Shown: one piece after another, positions 34,388 to 43,506 of the stretch
Position numbering within the stretch: the stretch's first letter is position 1
Layout: every line of letters starts with the position of its first letter
Assembly (NCBI RefSeq): GCF_014486695.1
Contig: NZ_JACTAB010000003.1
Location: 124,001-188,000 of the forward strand
Reading direction: 5' to 3'
Source of the DNA: Flavobacterium buctense
GTDB taxonomy: Bacteria; Bacteroidota; Bacteroidia; Flavobacteriales; Flavobacteriaceae
DNA: 64,000 nucleotides
Position numbers and translations under genes: made by a program
The notes under the pieces: model-generated
Database searches by the model: none
The model's input: only the letters and a program-made list of their open reading frames with translations
What the model was told of the DNA's origin: nothing

Positions 34388-35317
34388 TTAACTTAATTCT
34401 TTCTTTCTACTCTTTATGATGGCATTTATGATTACGGTCATTAAAATAATTACCGCACCAATGTAGAATTCAAAACTCATTTTTTCTTTTTCTTTGAAGA
34501 TTAAAACCGCTAAAATAATTCCATAAATAGGTTCCAAATTGATGGTCAACATTACAGTATACGGACTTAAAAATTTCATCACTGCCGTTGAAGCGATAAA
34601 AGCATAAGCGGTACAAACTGAGCTTAAAATCAATAAATACAATAAATCTTTGGCAGAAAGTTGGAAAAATTCTGGACTGAAACTACCAAAAAACAACAAT
34701 AGAAAAGAGAAAAACACCACGCCACCGCTGAGTTCATAAAAGGAAATCACCGTTGCATCATATGATTTTACTAATCGACTGTTGATTACCGCAAACAAAG
34801 CTGAAAGAAAAGCTGAAATTAAAGCAAATCCGATTCCGAATAAGTAATTGTTCCCACCGTTAAAAATAGCCTTTAGTAAGCCTTCCGTTCCGGTATCGGC
34901 AGAAACGGCTACGAAGTACAATCCAACTATAGCAACTAAACCGGAAAGTAATTCGTACCAAACAATCTTTTTGCCGTATAAAATTGGTTCCAATATTGAG
35001 GCAAATAATGCGCCGGTGGAAAGACAAGCCAGCGTTATAGAAACGTTGGAAATTTTAATCGCGTGAAAAAAAGTAAACCAATGTAAAGCAATGATTAATC
35101 CGGAAAAAAGGAATTGAAAAAGTATTTTGGTTGGTACTTTTAACGGTAACTTTTTGTAGTAAATGTATATCGCGATAAAACCAACGGCAAACAACATCCG
35201 AAACCAAACTAAGGGTAAAGCATCAAGAGTAATTAAAGCACCAAGTATGGCCGTAAATCCCCAAATGAATACAATCAAATGAAGATGTAAATAGCTCTTT
35301 AGATTATCGTTTGGCAT
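34388..35317 (-). CDS. DMT-family (EamA) transporter
   Basis: A 309-residue membrane protein with ten predicted spans arranged as two EamA repeats (about 8-138 and 155-300). The second ends with LEPIYGIILAVLIFKEK, typical of the drug/metabolite transporter family. The substrate cannot be inferred. Its start overlaps the end of the LptG-like gene by 14 bp, so the two are co-translated. The adjacency is probably an operon convenience rather than a shared function. Confidence 0.88.
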   Translation of the reverse strand: MPNDNLKSYLHLHLIVFIWGFTAILGALITLDALPLVWFRMLFAVGFIAIYIYYKKLPLKVPTKILFQFLFSGLIIALHWFTFFHAIKISNVSITLACLSTGALFASILEPILYGKKIVWYELLSGLVAIVGLYFVAVSADTGTEGLLKAIFNGGNNYLFGIGFALISAFLSALFAVINSRLVKSYDATVISFYELSGGVVFFSFLLLFFGSFSPEFFQLSAKDLLYLLILSSVCTAYAFIASTAVMKFLSPYTVMLTINLEPIYGIILAVLIFKEKEKMSFEFYIGAVIILMTVIINAIIKSRKKELS

Positions 35318-36389
35318 TTCTTAAAAGATAAATCGCTAAGAGTCCGAATACAATATTGGGTGTCCAAACCGCTAACATTGGTGGTGCAGTAGATTTTTCG
35401 GCGAGTACTCCAAATACTTTATCCATAAAGACAAAAGCAAAAGCCAATACGATGCCTATAGCCAAGTTGGCTCCCATTCCGCCTCGGCGTTTCATGGCCG
35501 AAACCGCTACAGCAATAATGGTTAGAATAAAAGCGGAAACCGGAATACTATACTTTTTATACAATACCACTAAATAAGTATTGATATTGGAAGAACCACG
35601 GGCTTTCTCTTTATCGATGAACTTATGCAATTCGTTTAATGGCAAAGTTTCCGCTATATACACCACCGGTGTCAAATCTTCTAAATCAAATTTAAAAACG
35701 GTGTCTTTTTTTTCGCCTCTTTCGATGATATCGCCAAACTCACCTACTTTTCTTTTGCTGTAGTTGAATAAAGTGTAGTTTTTAGTTTTCTCATTCCATT
35801 TGATTCGGTTGGCGACTAATTTGTATTTTAACTTGTCTCCTTCAAACTTCTCCAAAGTAAAATTGAAAGCCATTTTAGAAGTTTCATTAAAATTAGTTAC
35901 AAAAAGGTATTCGTCTTTGCTGATTTGTCGAAACACATCTGAGTTATCTCGAACCTCATTGTGTCCGTTACCTATAAGATACTTGTACCTAAAATTCTTA
36001 AATCCGGCACTTGCGCTAGGTACCAAAAAGATACTCATGATTAGGGCAAAAACAGACACTATGGTAGCGCCGACGATATAAGGTCGCATAAATCTAGTAA
36101 AGGAAATTCCTGAACTTAAAATGGCAATAATCTCAGTGTTGTTGGCCAACTTAGAAGTAAACCAAATCACTGACAGGAATAAAAAGATAGGAAATAATAA
36201 ATTGGCAAAATAAATCGTAAAATCAAGATAGTACCAAGCAATTTCCTTGAAAGGCACTTTGTTTTCAATCATTCTGTTGACTTTTTCCGAAACATCAATC
36301 ACGATTCCGATAGGAATAAACATCAGCAACATCACGGAGAATGTCGCTAAGTATCGTTTAAGGATGTATTTGTCAATTATTTTTAACAT
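35304..36389 (-). CDS. LptF/LptG-family lipopolysaccharide export permease
   Basis: A 361-residue inner-membrane protein with three N-terminal spans (from LKRYLATFSVMLLMFIPIGIVID), a periplasmic beta-jellyroll-type domain (about 125-260) and three C-terminal spans. It has the family landmark ILSSGISFTRFMRPYI near 91-106. With LptB and LptC it extracts LPS from the inner membrane. LptG is the more likely assignment, but LptF and LptG are hard to tell apart here. The gene follows tgt and overlaps the DMT gene. Confidence 0.9.
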   Translation of the reverse strand: MLKIIDKYILKRYLATFSVMLLMFIPIGIVIDVSEKVNRMIENKVPFKEIAWYYLDFTIYFANLLFPIFLFLSVIWFTSKLANNTEIIAILSSGISFTRFMRPYIVGATIVSVFALIMSIFLVPSASAGFKNFRYKYLIGNGHNEVRDNSDVFRQISKDEYLFVTNFNETSKMAFNFTLEKFEGDKLKYKLVANRIKWNEKTKNYTLFNYSKRKVGEFGDIIERGEKKDTVFKFDLEDLTPVVYIAETLPLNELHKFIDKEKARGSSNINTYLVVLYKKYSIPVSAFILTIIAVAVSAMKRRGGMGANLAIGIVLAFAFVFMDKVFGVLAEKSTAPPMLAVWTPNIVFGLLAIYLLRNAKR

Positions 36390-36472
36390 AAATAGTTGGT
36401 TTCGGGTCAGGATTTTGGGTTCAAGGTTTCGGTTATAATAAACTTGAAACTTTTAACAAGCAACTCGGAACA

Positions 36473-37603
36473 TTACAATCGTTGGCTCATTTGTTTTACC
36501 ATCATGTCTTTCCAAGTTCTGAAATCACCGGCTAAGATATGCTTTCTGGCTTCACGAACCAACCACATATAAAAGCCTAAATTATGAATAGTAGCAATTT
36601 GCTTCCCTAAATATTCATTGGCTGCGAATAAGTGACGCAAATAGGCTTTGGTATATTCGGTATCCACGAAAGTATGACCCATTTCGTCTATCGGAGAAAA
36701 ATCGTCTTCCCATTTTTTGTTTTTAATGTTGATTGTACCGTTTGCTGTAAATAACATTCCGTTTCTGGCGTTACGGGTTGGCATCACACAATCAAACATA
36801 TCAATGCCTAAAGCGATGTTTTCTAAGATGTTTATTGGCGTTCCGACACCCATTAAATACCTTGGTTTGTCTTGTGGCAAAATAGCGGTAACTACTTCTG
36901 TCATGGCATACATTTCTTCGGCAGGTTCCCCAACAGATAAACCACCGATAGCGTTGCCTTGAGCTCCGGAATTGGCAATATATTCTGCAGATTGTGCTCT
37001 TAAATCTTTGTAAGTACTTCCTTGAACGATTGGGAAAAATGTTTGCTCGTAACCATACTTAAACGGTAACTTTTCCAAATGATTGATACAACGATCTAAC
37101 CAACGATGTGTCATGTGCATGGAACGTTGGGCATATCGGTAATCACAAGGATATGGGGTACATTCGTCAAAAGCCATAATGATATCGGCACCAATAGTAC
37201 GTTGGATTTCCATCACATTTTCGGGTGTAAAAACGTGGTACGAACCATCGATGTGCGATTTGAATTTTACGCCTTCTTCTTTAATTTTTCTATTGGCCGA
37301 TAGCGAATACACTTGGTAACCACCACTATCGGTTAGGATATTCCTGTCCCAATTCATGAACTTGTGCAAACCACCGGCTTTTTCGAGGATTTCAGTTTGT
37401 GGACGAAGGTATAAATGGTAAGTATTCCCAAGAATAATATCGGGATTGATTTCTTCTTTTAACTCGCGTTGGTGAACTCCTTTTACAGAAGCTACGGTAC
37501 CAACGGGCATAAATATAGGAGTTTCAATTACGCCATGGTCGGTTGTGATACTTCCGGCACGGGCGCTTGAATTAGGATCTTTGGCTAATAAATCAAATTG
37601 CAT
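36473..37603 (-). CDS. tgt: tRNA-guanine transglycosylase
   Basis: A 376-residue enzyme that exchanges guanine-34 for the queuosine precursor in GUN-anticodon tRNAs. It has LTDSGGYQVYSL (near 91-102), AFDECTPYP (near 143), QGNAIGGLSVGEP (near 215) and the nucleophile region GIDMFDCVMPTRNARNG (near 266-282). The C-terminal region that normally carries CxCxxC plus His for zinc reads DEMGHTFVDTEYTKAYLRHLF: the three cysteines are missing and the histidine in ATIHNLGFY remains. The gene leads the tgt, lptG-like and DMT group. Confidence 0.95.
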   Translation of the reverse strand: MQFDLLAKDPNSSARAGSITTDHGVIETPIFMPVGTVASVKGVHQRELKEEINPDIILGNTYHLYLRPQTEILEKAGGLHKFMNWDRNILTDSGGYQVYSLSANRKIKEEGVKFKSHIDGSYHVFTPENVMEIQRTIGADIIMAFDECTPYPCDYRYAQRSMHMTHRWLDRCINHLEKLPFKYGYEQTFFPIVQGSTYKDLRAQSAEYIANSGAQGNAIGGLSVGEPAEEMYAMTEVVTAILPQDKPRYLMGVGTPINILENIALGIDMFDCVMPTRNARNGMLFTANGTINIKNKKWEDDFSPIDEMGHTFVDTEYTKAYLRHLFAANEYLGKQIATIHNLGFYMWLVREARKHILAGDFRTWKDMMVKQMSQRL

Positions 37604-37908
37604 ATGTTTCTTTTACAGTCGGCAAAGATAAAAGAATTGTGATTTAGGTATTAGGATTTAGGATTTTATTTAACACTACAAATAGGTGTCCTAATGGTTA
37701 TTATTGATAAAGTTTATTTTCAGCCCTTTATTATATACATTTTGGGTATCTTTTTAGAACTGTTTTCATACACTATCCATACCTTTACTATACTTTATTT
37801 ATGGATTAATCCTAGTTGAAAATTGAGTCGAATTATAAATTTAGTAAAGCTTAATAAACTTAGAATAAGTTTTTTTAGTAGATTAGCTTTTTACCAAAAT
37901 AGCCTATT
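37604..37908. other. 305-bp intergenic region between divergent genes
   Basis: It holds the tgt promoter element at 37623-37630 and a short GATTTAGG direct repeat (37640-37665). The rest is AT-rich sequence before the secreted protein gene at 37909, where TAGCTTTT near 37884 could be a weak -7 element. No further gene or RNA was seen. Confidence 0.5.
37623..37630 (-). promoter_or_regulatory. Promoter -7 element of tgt
   Basis: On the minus strand TATCTTTG is a perfect match to TAnnTTTG, 19 bp before the tgt ATG. No -33 TTG is seen. Confidence 0.5.
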
Positions 37909-38568
37909 ATGAAAGCCGCTTTTATTACGTTGTTATTTTTTTTATCCCTTAACAGTTCTTCGCAACAGCTTGTAAACTATACTATTGACCAAGATGCTTC
38001 TCTACTTTTACCGGAGAACAGTGTTGTGACGGATAGTGTAGGTCAAAAAATGATAAAAGGCACTATCGGTGGTGTGAACATAGTTTTCTTAAAGGCTAAG
38101 GAACAAAATACGAAAGTTGTTTTAGAAGAGGAATCCGATTTAGTAGATTTCTATATCGGATTTCAGAAAGGTTATGCAAAATCCGTTTATGGAAAGATTG
38201 TTAAGGACAAAATAGTCGATGTTGGTCATTTAAAAGGCTCTTTGTTTGAATGCCGGTCGAAAATGAACAATCTTAATTTAACCATTGATTGTTTGGTAGT
38301 ATTTTTAAACAATTACGCCTATACCGTTCAGTTTTTCAACATCGGTTCGACTCCAGCTGACTATGAAACACAAAAAAAAGCGGTCATTTCTTCTTTGCAA
38401 TTTCGTGATGGCTTAACTATAAACCATCAATTAACAGCTTCAGTGGAAGATTCTATGGCTTATAAAATTGGGGAAGTTGTGGGTTATTTTATAGGTGTTG
38501 CTGTGCTGGTTATTCTTATTTGGTTCATCCTTAAAAAGAAAAAGGATAGAAAATACAACGGCACATAA
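37909..38568 (+). CDS. Exported membrane-anchored protein, unknown function
   Basis: A 219-residue protein with a signal peptide (ending SLNSSSQQ), an extracytoplasmic domain of about 165 residues and one C-terminal span (about 187-208, GYFIGVAVLVILIWFIL) followed by a lysine-rich tail. The topology puts the main domain outside the inner membrane. Two cysteines (in LFECRSK and TIDCLVV) could form a disulfide. No family recognised. It is a single gene. Confidence 0.75.
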   Translation: MKAAFITLLFFLSLNSSSQQLVNYTIDQDASLLLPENSVVTDSVGQKMIKGTIGGVNIVFLKAKEQNTKVVLEEESDLVDFYIGFQKGYAKSVYGKIVKDKIVDVGHLKGSLFECRSKMNNLNLTIDCLVVFLNNYAYTVQFFNIGSTPADYETQKKAVISSLQFRDGLTINHQLTASVEDSMAYKIGEVVGYFIGVAVLVILIWFILKKKKDRKYNGT

Positions 38569-38585
38569 ACCAATACATTTCAAAA

Positions 38586-38615
38586 AAACAACCTTACATC
38601 CCTTCAAGGTTGTTT
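38586..38615. terminator. Terminator between convergent genes
   Basis: AAACAACCTT (38586-38595) pairs with AAGGTTGTTT (38606-38615). The A run on the left gives a T tract for the minus-strand receiver gene; function for the + strand gene is less certain. Confidence 0.65.
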
Positions 38616-38658
38616 AGTAAATAGTGGTTAAGATTGGTTAAGCGTTTTTCTATTACAT

Positions 38659-39069
38659 TTAAGACGTTGCTTTATAATTTTCCAAATGATGATCCAGTAA
38701 TTCTTTGAGTGATTCTCTGTAATCGTGAACGTGGTGTTTTTTCAACATATAATTCACCCCAAGGTCTAAAAACTGCTTGACTAACTTTTTAGGATAGGCT
38801 CCGGAAACCATGACTATCGGAATCTTTTTTAACGAGTCAGATTTTTTGATGATTTCTAAAATCTCCTGACCGTTGAGGATGGGCATGTGTATATCAAGAA
38901 AAATCATGTCGGGTTTTTGGATTTCGGTTTCTAACACCAAGAGCATGATTCTGCCTGCTGTAAATCCGCGAACGGTATGCCCTAATTCTTCCGCAATCTC
39001 TTTAAAGAAGTCTAAATCTTCTTCATCATCATCTAAATAAAAAAGTAATTGTGAATTTTTCATAGCCAT
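38659..39069 (-). CDS. Stand-alone response-regulator receiver protein
   Basis: A 136-residue protein that consists of a single receiver domain. The acidic pocket is in YLDDDEED (near 11-18), the phospho-aspartate is in IFLDIHMPIL near 57, the threonine/serine position is in IVMVSGAYP and the lysine is in LKKHH. There is no output domain, so it probably acts in phosphorelay or by protein-protein contacts. Two ATG codons are close together (39069 and 39063). No kinase lies next to it; the hybrid kinase at 17125 is 21 kb away. Confidence 0.9.
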   Translation of the reverse strand: MAMKNSQLLFYLDDDEEDLDFFKEIAEELGHTVRGFTAGRIMLLVLETEIQKPDMIFLDIHMPILNGQEILEIIKKSDSLKKIPIVMVSGAYPKKLVKQFLDLGVNYMLKKHHVHDYRESLKELLDHHLENYKATS

Positions 39070-39276
39070 TTTTCTTTGATTATAAAATTAATTGAACGCC
39101 AAACAATGTTTGTTACAGAATATTACACTTTTCTTATAGGATTTCAATCTCAAGATGTCAGGCAGATTGATGGCCTTTAGTTTATTAATAACCCTTTGAT
39201 AACTAATTTGTAAAACTTTTGCGGCTTGCAAAAATTAGAATTACTTTTGGGCACAATAATTTATATCTACTTTATA

Positions 39277-40122
39277 ATGTCTAACACACAACATTTACAA
39301 GATTTTACAACACAAGTACGCAGAGACATTTTGCGTATGGTTCATGCCGTTAACTCGGGACATCCTGGAGGTTCCTTAGGCTGTGCCGAATTTTTCACCG
39401 TGTTATACCAACACTTATTGAAAAGAAACCCGGAATTTGACATGGACGGTAAAGGCGAAGACTTATTCTTTTTGTCCAACGGGCACATTTCCCCCGTTTA
39501 TTACAGTGTTTTGGCGCGTTCGGGTTATTTCCCGGTGGCCGAATTAGCGACGTTCAGAAAGTTGAATACGCGTTTGCAAGGACATCCAACCACGCACGAT
39601 CATTTACCGGGCGTTAGAATTGCTTCCGGTTCTTTAGGGCAAGGCCTATCGGTGGCGATTGGTGCGGCTCAAGCCAAAAAATTGAACAACGACAATCATT
39701 TAGTGTATTCTTTACATGGCGATGGCGAATTGCAAGAAGGTCAAAATTGGGAAGCCATTATGTATGCTTCGGCTAAGAAAGTAGACAATCTTATTGCTAC
39801 TGTTGATTACAACGGCCAACAAATTGACGGTTCTACCGATGAAGTATTGAACATGGGGAATTTGAAAGCCAAGTTTGAAGCTTTTGATTGGGATGTTTTG
39901 GAAATTAAAGAAGGCAACAACATTGAAGCCATCATAGCCGGCATGGAAGACGCGAAAAGCAGAACCGGAAAAGGCAAACCGGTTTGTGTTTTATTGCATA
40001 CCGTAATGGGTAATGGCGTTGATTTTATGATGCATACTCACGCCTGGCACGGTAAAGCCCCTAATAACGATCAGTTAGCTATCGGATTGGACCAAAATGC
40101 AGAGACTTTAGGAGATTATTAA
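39277..40122 (+). CDS. Transketolase, N-terminal (TPP-binding) subunit
   Basis: A 281-residue protein corresponding to the pyrophosphate-binding half of transketolase: HPGGSLGCAEFFTVLYQ (near 29-45), GQGLSVAIGAAQAKK (near 121-135) and GDGELQEGQNWEA (near 147-159) for the Mg-TPP site. The frame is open from 39226, but the ATG at 39277 (MSNTQHLQDF) gives the normal N-terminus. Split transketolases are a known form in bacteria and archaea. The C-terminal half follows at 40818, separated by an unrelated gene. Confidence 0.93.
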   Translation: MSNTQHLQDFTTQVRRDILRMVHAVNSGHPGGSLGCAEFFTVLYQHLLKRNPEFDMDGKGEDLFFLSNGHISPVYYSVLARSGYFPVAELATFRKLNTRLQGHPTTHDHLPGVRIASGSLGQGLSVAIGAAQAKKLNNDNHLVYSLHGDGELQEGQNWEAIMYASAKKVDNLIATVDYNGQQIDGSTDEVLNMGNLKAKFEAFDWDVLEIKEGNNIEAIIAGMEDAKSRTGKGKPVCVLLHTVMGNGVDFMMHTHAWHGKAPNNDQLAIGLDQNAETLGDY

Positions 40123-40154
40123 ACAGAAGGACGTTTTTAGATTGCCGATTTCAG

Positions 40155-40817
40155 ATGAGAAAGATTCTATTGATATTTTTATTCTTTTTAGGCCAAAATT
40201 TATTTGGTCAGGAGTATCATTTTGATAGAATGATTCAATATAAATATTTAAGTTCTTCTTTTACGGGTATTCGAGTGATTACAATCTGTTTTGATTCCAA
40301 AGATTTGTCTCATTATATTGTAAGCAGAACTTGGGGTGAAGAATTAGACACCTATTTTACTGATACTAAAAATCAAATTTATCATCGTTATAAAACCTAC
40401 GATATAAATAAAAGTAATATCCCTGAATATTGGTACTCATCTAAAACAAATGATAGTACAAAAACGGCAAGATTAAATGAGTTATGTACTTCAATAAGTT
40501 TAGACCAAACTGAAGTTGACAATACTTCTACAAAACTCTTACTTACAGAATATAAAAACGATAAAAAAAAGAAGATCTTATATCAGATAGAAGTTATTTC
40601 TAAGCCATATGACTTAGCGGTTCTAGGATTAATTACAAAAGCATTAGAATCTCATTTCTTATTTTGCGAAGAAATTAAAATTTCACAAAAAGGGCTACCG
40701 ACCTCTCTAAAGATGTTTTCAGGTTCCAACATTAAAAATGAAATTACCTTGATTAAAGAAACTACAACTCACTTTAATTTTACGGTAAACCAAAAAGAAA
40801 TTAAAATAAAAGACTAA
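40155..40817 (+). CDS. Secreted protein of unknown function between the transketolase halves
   Basis: A 220-residue protein with a signal peptide (LLIFLFFLGQNLFGQ) and a mature part rich in Lys, Thr and Ser (EYHFDRMIQYKY at its start). It is visibly more AT-rich than its neighbours. It has no resemblance to transketolase. Its stop is directly followed by the ATG of the second transketolase subunit, and it begins 33 bp after the first, so it sits inside the operon. Proteins with a similar FGQEYHFD start seem to occur as lineage-specific families in flavobacteria, which I recall but cannot verify here. Insertion by recombination is likely. Confidence 0.75.
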   Translation: MRKILLIFLFFLGQNLFGQEYHFDRMIQYKYLSSSFTGIRVITICFDSKDLSHYIVSRTWGEELDTYFTDTKNQIYHRYKTYDINKSNIPEYWYSSKTNDSTKTARLNELCTSISLDQTEVDNTSTKLLLTEYKNDKKKKILYQIEVISKPYDLAVLGLITKALESHFLFCEEIKISQKGLPTSLKMFSGSNIKNEITLIKETTTHFNFTVNQKEIKIKD

Positions 40818-41771
40818 ATGAAAAAATACGAAAATACAGGAAGTAAAGATACCCGTTCAGGATTCGGAGCAGGCATGACCGAATTGGGGCAAAAAAACGA
40901 AAACGTCGTGGCGCTTTGTGCAGACTTAATTGGTTCGTTGAAGTTTGACGATTTTAAAAAGAACCATCCGGAGCGTTTTTTCCAGATTGGTATTGCAGAA
41001 GCGAATATGATTGGCATAGCAGCGGGTTTAACCATAGGCGGAAAGATTCCTTTTACCGGAACTTTTGCCAATTTCTCTACCGGAAGGGTTTATGACCAAA
41101 TTCGCCAATCCGTAGCGTATTCTGATAAAAACGTAAAGATTTGTGCTTCCCATGCCGGATTGACATTAGGAGAAGATGGTGCTACACACCAAATTTTGGA
41201 AGACATCGGTTTAATGAAAATGCTACCGGGTATGACGGTAATCAACACTTGTGATTACAATCAAACCAAAGCCGCTACCTTGGCTTTAGCCGACCATCAC
41301 GGTCCGGCTTATTTGCGTTTTGGCCGTCCGGTGGTGCCTAACTTCACTCCTGCCGATGAACCTTTCGTAATTGGTAAAGCGATTATGTTAAACGAAGGAA
41401 CTGATGTAACCATTGTAGCTACAGGACACTTGGTTTGGGAAGCCTTATTAGCAGCGGAAGCTTTAGAAGCCAAAGGAATTTCAGCGGAAGTAATCAACAT
41501 TCACACGATTAAACCATTGGATGACGAAGCTATTTTAAAATCGGTAGCCAAAACCGGTTGTATAGTAACGGCTGAAGAACACAACTTCTTAGGCGGTTTA
41601 GGCGAAAGTGTAGCCAGAGTTTTGGCTTTAAATACCCCAACACCTCAAGAATTTGTTGCCGTTAATGACAGCTTTGGGGAAAGTGGTACTCCGGAGCAAT
41701 TGATGGACAAATACAAACTGAACCACCAAGCCATCGTGGCAGCTGTTGAAAAAGTAATTAAGAGAAAATAA
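40818..41771 (+). CDS. Transketolase, C-terminal (pyrimidine-binding) subunit
   Basis: A 317-residue protein equal to the central and C-terminal domains of transketolase. Landmarks are QIGIAEANMIGIAAGL (near 55-70, with the conserved glutamate that activates TPP), GLTLGEDGATHQILEDIGLM (near 113-132) and YLRFGRPVVP (near 167). It pairs with the product at 39277 to give the full pentose-phosphate enzyme. It starts at once after the stop of the inserted secreted gene, so it may be translated by coupling to that gene. Confidence 0.94.
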   Translation: MKKYENTGSKDTRSGFGAGMTELGQKNENVVALCADLIGSLKFDDFKKNHPERFFQIGIAEANMIGIAAGLTIGGKIPFTGTFANFSTGRVYDQIRQSVAYSDKNVKICASHAGLTLGEDGATHQILEDIGLMKMLPGMTVINTCDYNQTKAATLALADHHGPAYLRFGRPVVPNFTPADEPFVIGKAIMLNEGTDVTIVATGHLVWEALLAAEALEAKGISAEVINIHTIKPLDDEAILKSVAKTGCIVTAEEHNFLGGLGESVARVLALNTPTPQEFVAVNDSFGESGTPEQLMDKYKLNHQAIVAAVEKVIKRK

Positions 41772-41787
41772 GAAATCTTAGCGTATA

Positions 41788-41824
41788 AAAAAAGCCGTCT
41801 TGAATTAACAAGACGGCTTTTTTA
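41788..41824. terminator. Bidirectional terminator after the transketolase operon
   Basis: AAAGCCGTCTTG (41791-41802) pairs perfectly with CAAGACGGCTTT (41809-41820) around AATTAA, with A and T tracts on both sides. Confidence 0.92.
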
Positions 41825-41839
41825 TGTATTAGTTTTTGT

Positions 41840-42832
41840 TTAATGACAATCGGCTGTAAGGTGCTTTTTCTTCCCGTCTGAACACAATGGAATGTCATTA
41901 TACGGATAAGCTGTACCGGTTAAAGGGTTTTTAATTTCCACTTTAGTCATAAAGAAATCTCCATCATCATCAATGTCTAAGAAATCGGGAGCGCCATCAC
42001 CATCGGTATCATCAATATTAGCAATGCCTTCTCCAAGCGCTTTTACATACCCATCATTATTTATATCTTCTTGGTAGGAAAAAATACCGTCACCATCATT
42101 ATCAACTCTTTGGATTTCATATAATTTAAAAGTAAAAATCAAGTTGGAATAACTCGGAATAGATCCGGCTACATTGTTATAATACCCTAATCCTGAAGGA
42201 AGAAACATAATACCGGCACCAAAATCTGAATAAGAAATGGTTCCGTCCGGGTTTCCGACATAAGTACCTGCTTTAAATCTTGGGAAAATTTCACTCCAAC
42301 CTCTAATGGTTGATGATAAAGCCAAAAAGCTCTGCGGGTTTAAGTTTCTTTCGAATTCACTGAACTCAAGTGACTCTGTAGTTTGACCGTCAACCGTTTC
42401 TGAATCTACGTACATATACTGACCTACATAAGCGGCCAAAACCCTGTCAACATTACAAGGTGCTTTGGCAATATCTTCAGGAGAAGAGACACTGCGATCT
42501 ACATGGCCTCTTAACTTTAAATAGTATATTTTATAAGTAATATCGTGTAAATCTACTGTGTAATTAGTCACCAAATCCGGACTGTCCCAAATAGGGGTTT
42601 GTGTTCCACCTTCCGGTATCTTAGTAAAAGTCACTTCTTGGTCATTAATAGCACCCGGATTGTTAATCACGTCAATGTAATGCGTTTGTAAAAACTCTTC
42701 AATGATTTCAATGTCCTTTGTATACTGTTCAGCATAATCACGCAAAGGCACCGTTTTTTCATCGTCTTTTGTACAAGAAACTACCAATAGCGCTAAAGTG
42801 AACCCTACAATAGTTTTAAAAAAATTATTCAT
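41840..42832 (-). CDS. FKBP-like lipoprotein with calcium-type aspartate repeats
   Basis: A 330-residue lipoprotein; the signal peptide ends in LVVSC, giving a lipobox cysteine near residue 20. Two halves related to FKBP-type peptidyl-prolyl isomerases follow, without an obvious complete active site. A C-terminal run of calcium-type loops comes next (DNDGDGIFSYQEDINNDG, DDTDGDGAPDFLDIDDDGD, near 240-290). A His/Lys/Cys tail (KKKHLTADCH) ends the protein. It is likely at the outer membrane. Similar lipoproteins are common in flavobacteria. Confidence 0.78.
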   Translation of the reverse strand: MNNFFKTIVGFTLALLVVSCTKDDEKTVPLRDYAEQYTKDIEIIEEFLQTHYIDVINNPGAINDQEVTFTKIPEGGTQTPIWDSPDLVTNYTVDLHDITYKIYYLKLRGHVDRSVSSPEDIAKAPCNVDRVLAAYVGQYMYVDSETVDGQTTESLEFSEFERNLNPQSFLALSSTIRGWSEIFPRFKAGTYVGNPDGTISYSDFGAGIMFLPSGLGYYNNVAGSIPSYSNLIFTFKLYEIQRVDNDGDGIFSYQEDINNDGYVKALGEGIANIDDTDGDGAPDFLDIDDDGDFFMTKVEIKNPLTGTAYPYNDIPLCSDGKKKHLTADCH

Positions 42833-42872
42833 TTTTGTTTGGTATTTAAGTCCGCAAGATACAATATTGATT

Positions 42873-42880
42873 TATTTTTG
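42873..42880 (+). promoter_or_regulatory. Promoter -7 element of the S4-domain gene
   Basis: TATTTTTG is a perfect match to TAnnTTTG, 31 bp before the ATG at 42912. Confidence 0.45.
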
Positions 42881-42911
42881 TGAACTATTTAACGTTGATT
42901 TTGGAAAAAAA

Positions 42912-43289
42912 ATGAGAGTTGATAAATATTTATGGTGTGTTCGATATTACAAAACCAGAAACATGGTGACCGAAGCTTGTCGGAAAAACCAAATCACGGT
43001 GAATGGTCAAGTGGCAAAAGCTTCCCGAGAGGTTTTCCCTATGGATAAAATTACTTTTAGAAAAGACCAAATTACCTATATCATCACAGTTTTAGACATT
43101 CCGCTTAACAGAGTTGGGGCTAAATTGGTTGATATATACCGTAAGGATGAAACACCACCGGAAACTTTTGCGCATTTGGAATTATTAAAATTGTCTAAAG
43201 AACATTATCGCAAAACCGGAACCGGTAGACCTACAAAGAAAGATCGTAGAGATTTGGATGAGTTTGGATTTGAGGTGGATGAGGAGTAG
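42912..43289 (+). CDS. S4-domain RNA-binding protein (Hsp15-like)
   Basis: A 125-residue protein: the S4 RNA-binding domain occupies about residues 1-60 (MRVDKYLWCVRYYKTRNMVTEACRKNQITVNG), followed by a basic tail (KTGTGRPTKKDRRDLDEF). The frame continues upstream to 42798, but the ATG at 42912 starts exactly at the domain and has a promoter element in front. Hsp15 binds stalled 50S subunits with attached tRNA in E. coli; a similar role is plausible. Confidence 0.9.
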   Translation: MRVDKYLWCVRYYKTRNMVTEACRKNQITVNGQVAKASREVFPMDKITFRKDQITYIITVLDIPLNRVGAKLVDIYRKDETPPETFAHLELLKLSKEHYRKTGTGRPTKKDRRDLDEFGFEVDEE

Positions 43290-43454
43290 TGTTCAGTGTT
43301 CTGTTAGTGTAAGGTTTAAAGGGAGCACTAAATGATACTTTGTTGTGTTTTCTGAGTCGTAAGCTGTGTTATTGATTTTTGGTTTTTCAGTATTGGCTAT
43401 TGCCTTATGACTATTGTCTTTTTCTTTTTTGAATACTACCGATTTTTATTAAAT

Positions 43455-43486
43455 AAAAAAACCCATCAATTACTTGATGGGTTTTT
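43455..43486 (-). terminator. Terminator of the 2746-residue protein gene
   Basis: AAACCCATCAA (43459-43469) pairs with TTGATGGGTTT (43474-43484) around TTAC; the A run to the left gives a T tract on the minus strand. Confidence 0.85.
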
Positions 43487-43506
43487 CCTTATTACTTATT
43501 TGTTAT

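Noticed and set aside
39277..41771. A single transketolase gene broken by insertion
   Set aside because: Each half has its own start and stop at the natural domain border, which matches the known split form; only the gene in between is unusual.
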